DNA from: Aquila chrysaetos chrysaetos | Lineage: Eukaryota > Chordata > Aves > Accipitriformes > Accipitridae | Assembly (NCBI RefSeq): GCF_900496995.4 | Contig: NC_044008.1 | Coordinates: 1 to 64,000 of the forward strand | Direction of reading: 5' to 3' | Length of the DNA stretch: 64,000 bases | Part shown: positions 59,301 to 64,000 of the stretch, piece by piece | Layout of the letters: every line of letters begins with the position of its first letter | Numbering within the stretch: position 1 is the stretch's first letter | Notes under the pieces: model-generated | Databases searched by the model: none | The model's input: the letters and a program-made list of their open reading frames with translations, nothing else | Told to the model about the DNA's origin: nothing | Translations under genes and position numbers: made by a program

Positions 59301-59519
59301 AAGCTATTTCTGTCTTTCACCATTAATCCAGTTAATAATAACCTTCCAAAGAGGATTATTAAAAAAGACCATAACAGCTTAGCTGTTTTAAGGCCAGTCC
59401 TTGACCTATTTTAGTTTTAGCTTATTTCAGCTACTTAATCATTACCTGCTTTACATTTTCTGCGACCACCACAGCTTCCTGCTGAGGCTCCTGGAGAACA
59501 AGTTGCAAGTGTGGTATTT
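35236..59519 (-). CDS. GOLGB1: GOLGB1 (giantin), C-terminal ~2,700 codons; N-terminus off window
   Basis: Giantin is a very long coiled-coil tether of the Golgi rim, anchored by a C-terminal membrane segment and acting in COPI vesicle tethering and glycosylation-enzyme positioning. Secure exons: 55890-50852, 49775-47825, 46226-46048, 44837-44672, 43538-43407, 39498-39340, 39206-39109, 38433-38299, 36082-35977, 35370-35236. They sum to 8,100 nt (2,699 residues plus stop) with all phases matching. Further upstream exons are likely at 56805-56747, 57931-57872 and 59519-59446. Seen: heptads throughout, repeated [11 protein letters not shown]-type motifs, repeated KLQxALxxRK motifs, and a final hydrophobic anchor [20 protein letters not shown] followed by TGHL, the giantin C-terminus. 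Human giantin is about 3,259 residues, so the first ~500-600 residues must lie right of the window. Confidence 0.96.
35977..36082 (-). CDS. GOLGB1: GOLGB1 penultimate exon
   Basis: 106 nt, acceptor GTGGCAG, donor AAA/GTAAGA. Encodes [35 protein letters not shown], the linker before the membrane anchor (human HSEWDSS..., QALLIDL). Confidence 0.9.
37236..37757 (+). mobile_element. Decayed LTR of the 17.5-kb family
   Basis: TGTATTGGGTATAAACGGCA, then GGTTTTGGTAACAGGG; further right GTTAATTGGCAATACATTAA and TTTTGGCCATGACA. Both ends parallel the LTR at 17,515-18,654, with the middle lost or altered. Within a GOLGB1 intron. Confidence 0.55.
37945..38166 (+). mobile_element. CR1 3' fragment
   Basis: GGCACAGGTTGCCCAGGGAG, GGACATGGTCCTGGGCAAC, CCCTGCTTGAGCAGGGG and CTCAACCATTCTGTGA are the standard avian CR1 3' end. 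Five-prime truncated, in a GOLGB1 intron. Confidence 0.85.
38299..38433 (-). CDS. GOLGB1: GOLGB1 exon
   Basis: 135 nt, acceptor TCTGACAG, donor AG/GTGAGT. Encodes [40 protein letters not shown]. Human: EERDQRVAAENALSVAEEQIRR. Confidence 0.94.
39109..39206 (-). CDS. GOLGB1: GOLGB1 exon
   Basis: 98 nt, acceptor CTTTCAG, donor AG/GTAAAG. Encodes [20 protein letters not shown] and [18 protein letters not shown] is identical to the human segment as I recall it. Confidence 0.93.
39340..39498 (-). CDS. GOLGB1: GOLGB1 exon
   Basis: 159 nt (53 codons), acceptor CTTCTCAG, donor ATG/GTAAGG. Encodes [40 protein letters not shown]. Human has FSQLLEEKNTLSIQL and HYGDLLNHCAVLEKQVQELQ at this place. Confidence 0.94.
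40070..40230. repeat. Polypyrimidine tract
   Basis: About 160 bp almost entirely C and T on the plus strand (CTCTCTTCCCTCTCCCCC-like). Low complexity in a GOLGB1 intron. Confidence 0.8.
40313..40577 (-). mobile_element. ERV LTR U3 fragment
   Basis: Minus strand from 40,577: CTGGAGCTGGCTGGGACGG, AGTTAATTTTCTTCATAGC, GTGTTGATAACACACC, CTGGGACAGCTGATC. Matches the U3 half of the other LTRs; the R/U5 half is missing. Confidence 0.7.
40636..40815 (-). mobile_element. CR1 3' end, minus orientation
   Basis: ATCATAGAATCATTTAGGTT at the left edge (tandem ATTCTA tail in reverse), then AAGTCCAACTATCAACC and CCACTTCCCTGGGCAGC, the reverse of a CR1 3' UTR. Truncated. Confidence 0.85.
40816..41393 (+). 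mobile_element. Old CR1 RT fragment (host of the younger insertion)
   Basis: Decayed plus-strand RT text: [20 protein letters not shown], then, after shifts, a CTGGGCTACATTAGGAGAAG and AGCAGATTGAGGGAAGTC segment. It resumes to the right of the young CR1 at 42,820, so the younger copy sits inside it. Confidence 0.65.
41394..42817 (+). mobile_element. Young CR1, copy A of a nearly identical inverted pair
   Basis: Plus-strand [22 protein letters not shown], a premature TAA after CLDFS near 41,692, then [60 protein letters not shown], to the 3' tail at TGATTCTA (42,817). Position p pairs with 102,805 minus p in copy B without a single gap. Non-functional, 5' truncated. Confidence 0.9.
42820..43275 (+). 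mobile_element. Old CR1, 3' continuation
   Basis: GGAGTCCAGGAAAAGGCTGC, GGATTGGAGCAGATGATGC, then a decayed 3' region ending CCAGAAGTCTCTTCTAACT. It appears to be the remainder of the element broken by copy A. Confidence 0.65.
43407..43538 (-). CDS. GOLGB1: GOLGB1 exon
   Basis: 132 nt (44 codons, phase 0-0), acceptor CTGGCAG, donor AAG/GTACTG. Encodes [20 protein letters not shown] and [17 protein letters not shown], matching human [16 protein letters not shown]. Confidence 0.94.
43960..43976. repeat. Short (TG)n run
   Basis: TGTGTGTGTGTGTG-type run in a GOLGB1 intron. Confidence 0.8.
44672..44837 (-). CDS. GOLGB1: GOLGB1 exon
   Basis: 166 nt, acceptor TTGGGCAG, donor AAG/GTGGGT. Encodes [37 protein letters not shown] and [11 protein letters not shown], as in human (EQYLMA, DKDQQLSHLQ). 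Confidence 0.93.
46048..46226 (-). CDS. GOLGB1: GOLGB1 exon
   Basis: 179 nt, encoding [20 protein letters not shown], then [17 protein letters not shown] and [10 protein letters not shown]. The acceptor AAAG is followed at once by GTAAGA, so the exon's first bases are themselves donor-like. Donor AG/GTGAGA. Confidence 0.93.
47285..47702 (+). mobile_element. Internally deleted CR1 fragment
   Basis: GATCTGATGGAATGCGCCC and GTCATCCCTACCTACAAAAA (RT N-terminal part, SDGMRPQVL / [11 protein letters not shown]) run straight into CAGGTTGCCCAGAGAAGTGG and CTCAACTATTCTGTGATTCT (3' end). The C-terminal RT region is missing. Lies in a GOLGB1 intron. Confidence 0.8.
47825..49775 (-). CDS. GOLGB1: GOLGB1 second large coiled-coil exon (1,951 nt)
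   Basis: Acceptor TTTTCAG, donor GTA/GTAAGT. Begins [15 protein letters not shown], includes [40 protein letters not shown] and [20 protein letters not shown], and ends SLQNDRDRV. Carries four of the five [11 protein letters not shown]-type motifs. Phase 2 in, phase 0 out. Confidence 0.97.
50133..50158. repeat. A-run
   Basis: About 24 consecutive A in a GOLGB1 intron, with no retrocopy seen attached. Confidence 0.8.
50852..55890 (-). CDS. GOLGB1: GOLGB1 giant coiled-coil exon (5,039 nt)
   Basis: A single open frame from a TTTTCTTTTAG acceptor to a TTCAG/GTAAAG donor, 1,679 codons plus two bases. Starts [36 protein letters not shown] follows as in mammalian giantin. Conserved landmarks: [92 protein letters not shown], and near its end [16 protein letters not shown]. 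It contains the three KLQxALxxRK copies. No breaks. Confidence 0.97.
55900..56740. other. GOLGB1 intron
   Basis: No repeat or exon recognised between the giant exon and the candidate small exon at 56,747. Confidence 0.4.
56747..56805 (-). CDS. GOLGB1: GOLGB1 candidate small exon
   Basis: 59 nt, acceptor GTGTCAG, donor GAG/GTACAA. The only open frame is [19 protein letters not shown]. It joins 57,872 (phase 1) on one side and the 55,890 exon (phase 0) on the other. Confidence 0.5.
57872..57931 (-). CDS. GOLGB1: GOLGB1 candidate small exon
   Basis: 60 nt between GTGAAAG and a CAAG/GTGGGA donor. The frame reads [19 protein letters not shown] and ends in phase 1, which suits the next small exon. 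Its 5' junction needs a phase 1 exon, which 59,446-59,519 does not supply. An alternative acceptor near 57,988 would solve this. May be alternatively used. Confidence 0.4.
57940..59440. other. GOLGB1 intron
   Basis: About 1.5 kb with short frames only. An alternative acceptor for the 57,872 exon may lie near 57,988. Nothing else recognised. Confidence 0.4.
59446..59519 (-). CDS. GOLGB1: GOLGB1 probable upstream exon
   Basis: 74 nt, acceptor ATATTTCAG, donor AAGCAG/GTAATG. One frame is open: [20 protein letters not shown], then NVKQ. It ends in phase 0 and so would join the 55,890 exon directly. Position fits the human segment before the ELSVLLLE block. Not verified by transcript. Confidence 0.6.
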
Positions 59520-59986
59520 CTGAAATATTCAAACACAAACAATTTCTTTGAAAATTAAAACTCTAATTTAGAAAGTAACAGGATATTCTTCCAGGAGCTT
59601 TAGAGAACAGGGCACATGACTGTTAGTAACACTTATATAGTGGAGATATCTAACATTGTCATTGGATAATGTATTTTCTTTTTTTTTTTTAAGAGGCAAA
59701 CCACCAAAACAACATGCTGTTTTAAGCACCTTTTAGAAAAGAACAAATGTTGTTATACAGACTAAAATTAAAGGACAGCTGATAGTTTCAAGTTTTAAGA
59801 AACATTTTATAAAGGAGGGAAGAGAAGGAAATATTGTAGCAAAATGTTTCAATTTTCATTTGGATAAAAATGAAATGAGAAATTGTTAAAATTAGAGAAG
59901 AATAAAACACTCAAAGGCTACGGTCCAAGTCAAGATTGGTACAAGAATTGAGCTGCTGTTTGACTCAGAATAGTTTTGTAGAATTA

Positions 59987-61565
59987 TAGAATCATTTAGG
60001 TTGGAAAAGACCCTTAAGATTACCAAGTCCAACCATTAACCTAACACTGCCAAGTCCACCACTAAGCCATGGTCCCAAGTGCCACATCTACATGTCTTTT
60101 AAATGCCTCCAGGCATGGTGACTCAACCACTTCCCTGAGCAGCCTGTGCCAGTGCTTGGCAACCCTTTTGGTAAAGAAATTGTTCCTAATATCCAATCTA
60201 AACCTCCCCTGGCACAACTTGAGGCCGTTTCCTCTCGTCCTATCCCTTGTTACTTAGGAGAAGAAACTGATCCCCACCTCGCTACAACCTCCTTTCAGGT
60301 AGTTGTAGAGAGCGATAAGGTCTCCTCTCAGCCTCCTTTTCTCCAGGCTAAACAATCCCAGTTCCCTCAGCCGCTCCTCATAAGACTTGTGCTCCAGACC
60401 CCTCACCAGCTTCGTTGCCCTTCTCTGGAGACGCTCCAGCACCTCAATGTCTCTCTTGTACTGAGGGGCCCAAAACTGAAGACAGTATTCGAGGTGCGGC
60501 CTCACCAGTGCCGAGTACAGGGGGATGATCACTTCCCTGCTCCTGCTGGCCACACTAATTCTGACACAAGCCAGGATGCCGTTGGCCTTCTTGGCCACCT
60601 GGGCACACTGCCAGCTCATACGCAGCCAGCTGTCGACCAGCACCCCCGGGTCCTTTCCCACCGGGCAGCTTTCCAGCCACTCTTCCCCAAGCCTGTAGCA
60701 TTGCATGGGTTTGTTCTGACCCAAATGCAAGACCCAGCACTCAGCCTTGTTGAATCTCATACAACTGGCCTCAGCCCATCGATCCAGCCTGTCCAGATCC
60801 CTCTGGAGAGCCTTCCCACCCTCAAGCAGATCAACAGTCCTGCTGAACTTGGTGTCGTCTGCAGAGTTACTGAAGGTGCATTTGATCCCCTTGTCCAGAT
60901 CACTGATAAAGATATTAAAGACAACTGGCCCCAGTACTGAGCCCTGGGGAACACCACTTGTGACCGGCCACCAACTGGATTTAACCCCAATCACCACAAC
61001 TCTTTGGGCCCAGCCATCCAGCCAGTTTTTTACCCAGTGAAGAGTACACCTGTCCAAGCCATGAGCAGCCAGTTTCTCCAGGAGAATGCTGTGGGAGACG
61101 GCGTCAAAGGCTTAACTAAAGTCTAGGCAGACAACATCCACAGTCTTTCCCTCATCCACTAAGCGGGTCACCTTGTCATAGAAGGAGATCAGGTTGGGCA
61201 AGCAGGACCTGCCTTTCATAAACCCGTGCTGACTGGGCCTGATCACCTGGTTGTCCTGTGTGTGCCGCATGATGGCACTCAAGATGATCTGCTCCGTAAC
61301 CTTCCCCAGCACCGAGGTCAGGCTGACAGGCCCGTAGTTCCCCAGATTCTCCTTCTGGCCCTTCTTGTAGATGGGTGTCACATTTTGCTAACCTCCGGTC
61401 AACTGGGATCTCCCCAGTTAGCCAGGACTCCTGGTAAACAATTGAAAGTGGCTTGGTGAGAACTTCTGCCAGCTCCCTCAGTACCCTTGGGTGGATCCCA
61501 TTCCGCCCCACAGACGTGTTTGTCCAAGTGGTGCAGTAGGTGGCAGAGTCCACAGTGAAGTTTGG
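59987..61565 (-). mobile_element. Young CR1, copy B of the inverted pair
   Basis: Minus-strand CR1 from a RT N-terminal part (GRNGIHPRVLRELAEVL, near 61,510) to the 3' tail TAGAATCATTTAGG at 59,987. The RT frames and the premature stop after CLDFS match copy A; I found one difference in about 1.3 kb (G at 42,480 against A here). It extends about 150 bp further 5' than copy A. Confidence 0.9.
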
Positions 61566-62410
61566 AGAACACAGCACAATGGGGGAAAACAGCTGATACC
61601 CTTGCTGGCAGGGCTGCCATTTACAGCAACCTAGACAGGCTAGAAGAATGGGGCAACAGGAACCTCATGAAATTCAGCAAGGAAAAACGTAAAGTTCCAC
61701 CCCAGGAATGCAGGCTAGGGACCAGCTCTGCAAGACAGGTTGAAGATGATCTCCTAGACATTAGGCTAAACATCAGCCAGCAAGTGTGCCTGGCAGCAAA
61801 CAAGGTCAACAGCATCCTAGACTGTATCAATAGCAGTCTAGCCAGCAGATCAAAGATATTATCCTCTTCTACTGGGCACTCATTAGACTGCATTTCAAGT
61901 ACTGCATTCAGTTTTGGACCCACAATATAGGAAAGACATTGATCATCTGAAGCAAGTTCAGCGGAAGACCACCAAGATGGTCACAGGGCTGGAGCACTTG
62001 CCCTATGTGAAGAGGCTGAGGGAACAAGGCTTTCTTACCCTGGAGAATAGAAGGCTTTGGGGAGACCTAAAAGCAGCCTTCCAACTATGAAGAGGTTATT
62101 GAGAAGACAGAGCCAGGCTTTTTACAATGGTGTAAGGCAGGAGGACGAAAGACAACACACATATACTGAAACAAAATGGGTTCCAACTGGATGTAATGAA
62201 GACCTTTTTTTGCCATGAGGACAGTCAAGTGTCATAACAGGCTGCCCAGGGAGGTTGTGCAGTCACCGTCATTGGAGGTTTTCAAGACCTGACTGGATAA
62301 AGACTTGAGCAACCCAGTCTGATCTCACAGTTGATCCTGCTTCTAGGAGGAAGCTGCACTAAAATCTGCCTTTAATCCCTTCCAACGTAAATTACCCTGT
62401 GACTCATCTC
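61566..62410 (+). mobile_element. Old CR1 fragment, plus orientation
   Basis: NLDRLEEWGNRNLMKFSKEK, NKVNSILDCINSSLASRSK, then KTTKMVTGLEHLPYVKRLRE and LENRRLWGDLKAAF in shifted frames, followed by GGCTGCCCAGGGAGGTTGTG and a decayed end. It abuts copy B in opposite orientation. Confidence 0.75.
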
Positions 62411-63065
62411 AGTTCTAGCTAATTCTATTAGAGATGATGCCTCAGCCTTTTAGTATAAGAGCCAGTAAAACAACTTATACGTCTGTCTTCCCCAGAAATA
62501 TAAACCTACCTAGAAGCATTAAAAAACAGCCCCCACTTTTCTGAACGCGTAACTATCAATGATAGATATGAAACATATGTTAATATATATGCAAAATAAA
62601 ATTCAGGATCAAGTTAAACAGCTCTGTTAGAATTGTCTCTCTGATAAGAATTTTTGTACTTTCCAATTCTGAGTATGCAGAGAGAACATAGCATTAACAT
62701 ATGATATAAGGTTTTCTTTTGTGCCCCTTTAAACTCTTTTTTATATACAATCGACTATACAAAATGGTATTTGCTAAGCTAAAAGTATTATGTATTTTGA
62801 GGAGGTTCAGATTAATTGTTGTTGTGAATTCTAACATCTGAAAAGCAGTCTGTCCGTTTTCTGTGATAACAGCTTTCCTTTATCAATTCATACCATACTA
62901 TAGTCTTTGAACAACGTTTTCTTCCACTAAGTGAACTAGGGAAAGCCTTATATCTAATGTTAAATTATCTGTACATTGACTCTGAAAAGCAATCTCTAGC
63001 TCTCAGTCCAGATGTTTGCTTTCTTTGAAATTGGCTGAACTTCATAGGCTTTTCCTGAAGATGAC
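62411..63065. other. AT-rich GOLGB1 intron
   Basis: No exon, repeat family or RNA gene recognised. Confidence 0.4.
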
Positions 63066-63068
63066 ACA

Positions 63069-63132
63069 ATCATAGAATCATTTAGGTTGGAAAAGACCCT
63101 TCAGATCATCAAGTCCAACTGTTAACCTAATT
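63069..63132 (-). mobile_element. Short CR1 3' tip
   Basis: ATCATAGAATCATTTAGGTT and AAGTCCAACTGTTAACC, about 60 bp of a minus-oriented CR1 3' end. Confidence 0.75.
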
Positions 63133-63563
63133 CTTGTCTATCTTCTTAGTGTAGAGGGCAAAGTAAAAAAAGATAAACCCAAAGGTCTCTTATGTAGCAG
63201 GAGGAGAGACATTCAATCACTCAAAGAGCTGCTTCAAGAGAATTTTAAGGAATCCATGTGACTAGTAAAGAAAGCGACAAATATAATGGTATAACGTACT
63301 GCTAAGCCCATGAAAATTAAAAGACCGTACAAAGATTTCAAAAGTGCTTATATTTTAGAAAATGATAGTTAAGTAGTTTGGAAGCATTTGTTGAGGTCTG
63401 CTTAGCAAATCAAAATACAAGGTAACTATATGTAAATCCTTATTTCATTCTACTCAAGTTAGGATTGGAGTACTGTGGGCAGTTTTAGGCATCACACTTT
63501 AAATAAGACCAACAAATTAGAAAGTCATCAGGAGATCAAGAGGAGTATAAAAGTATTTCGAAC

Positions 63564-64000
63564 TGTCCTGGTTTCAGCTGGGATAGAGTTAATTTTCTTT
63601 CTAGTAGCTGGTATAGTGTCATGTTTTGGATTTAGTATGAGAAGAATGTGGATAACACACCGATGTTTTCAGTTGTTGCTGAGTAGTGTTTATACTAAGT
63701 CAAGGATTTTTCAGCTTCTCACGCCCAGCCAGCAAGATGGCTGGAGGGGCACAAGGAGTTGGGAGAGGACACAGCCAGGACAGCTGACCCAAACTGGCCA
63801 AAGGGATATTCCATACCACGTGACGTCATGCCCAGTATATAAACTGGGGGGAGTTGGCCTGGAGGGGAGATCGCTGCTCGGGAACTAACTGGGCATCGGT
63901 TGGCGAGTGGCAAGCAACTGTATTGTGCATCACTTGTTTTGTATATTCCAATCCTTTTATTATTATTATTATTATTGTCATTTTATTATTGCTATTATTA
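63564..64000 (+). mobile_element. ERV LTR, right end cut by window
   Basis: Starts TGTCCTGGTTTCAGCTGGG, then GATAGAGTTAATTTTC, GGATAACACACCGATG, GACAGCTGACCC, CCATACCACGTGACGTCA, a CAGTATATAAACTGG TATA element near 63,835, GGGCATCGGTTGGCGAG, TGTGCATCACTTG and a TTATTA tract at the window edge. A well-preserved U3/R; whether internal viral sequence follows cannot be seen. Confidence 0.88.
63955..64000. repeat. (TTA)n microsatellite in the LTR
   Basis: TTATTATTATTATTATTATT run, part of the LTR's 3' region and running off the window. Confidence 0.85.

Noticed and set aside
60146-60940. 264-codon frame on the plus strand
   Set aside because: Antisense shadow of the CR1 RT in copy B; its twin occurs over copy A.
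1-64000. tRNA, rRNA, CRISPR or prokaryotic operon features
   Set aside because: No cloverleaf, rRNA core or regularly spaced repeat-spacer array was seen, and the content is vertebrate nuclear DNA.

Overview
The window looks like nuclear DNA from a bird, probably a neoavian. It carries many CR1 LINE fragments, solo LTRs of the type whose 5' end reads TGTCCTGGTTTCAGCTGG, a GC-rich CpG island and split vertebrate genes. Nothing prokaryotic is present. Species cannot be fixed from sequence alone. Two protein-coding genes are recognised, both on the minus strand and in the same head-to-tail order I recall for human 3q13.33: HCLS1 (left) and GOLGB1/giantin (right). Most long open frames elsewhere are shadows of these exons, transposon frames or pyrimidine-rich noise. 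|| Layout. 1-9,200 is a repeat-dense flank: four blocks of a degenerate, purine-rich tandem repeat of about 80 bp, interrupted by several LTRs, a locally duplicated 0.2-kb unit and GC-rich segments without a convincing gene. 9,618-25,531 holds 13 coding exons of HCLS1, whose phases all join and give 485 residues: N-terminal acidic Arp2/3-binding end, 4.5 cortactin repeats, helical segment, proline-rich/tyrosine region, C-terminal SH3. A likely untranslated first exon ends at 27,864 with a PU.1-like site behind it. 27.9-33.65 kb is the short intergenic gap, largely filled by one nearly full-length CR1 (with an internal segment inverted) and one complete solo LTR. || 33.65-59.5 kb is the 3' part of GOLGB1. 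Ten exons from 55,890 to 35,236 sum to exactly 2,700 codons including the stop. They include an exon of 5,039 nt and one of 1,951 nt of uninterrupted coiled coil and end in a C-terminal membrane anchor. Up to three small exons lie further upstream; the N-terminal roughly 500-600 residues lie beyond the window. A 1.4-kb CR1 segment at 41.4-42.8 kb recurs, gapless and almost identical, in inverted orientation at 60.0-61.4 kb, so it brackets the main GOLGB1 exons. || Function. HCLS1 encodes the haematopoietic cortactin relative that links Src/Lyn-family signalling to Arp2/3 actin assembly. GOLGB1 encodes the giant Golgi tether. They are neighbours by synteny, with no sign of shared function. The most notable points are the nearly identical inverted CR1 pair, the CR1 with an inverted core, the left-flank tandem repeat, the extra cortactin repeat and three YEE(L/I) motifs of HCLS1, and a GC-AG intron in HCLS1.
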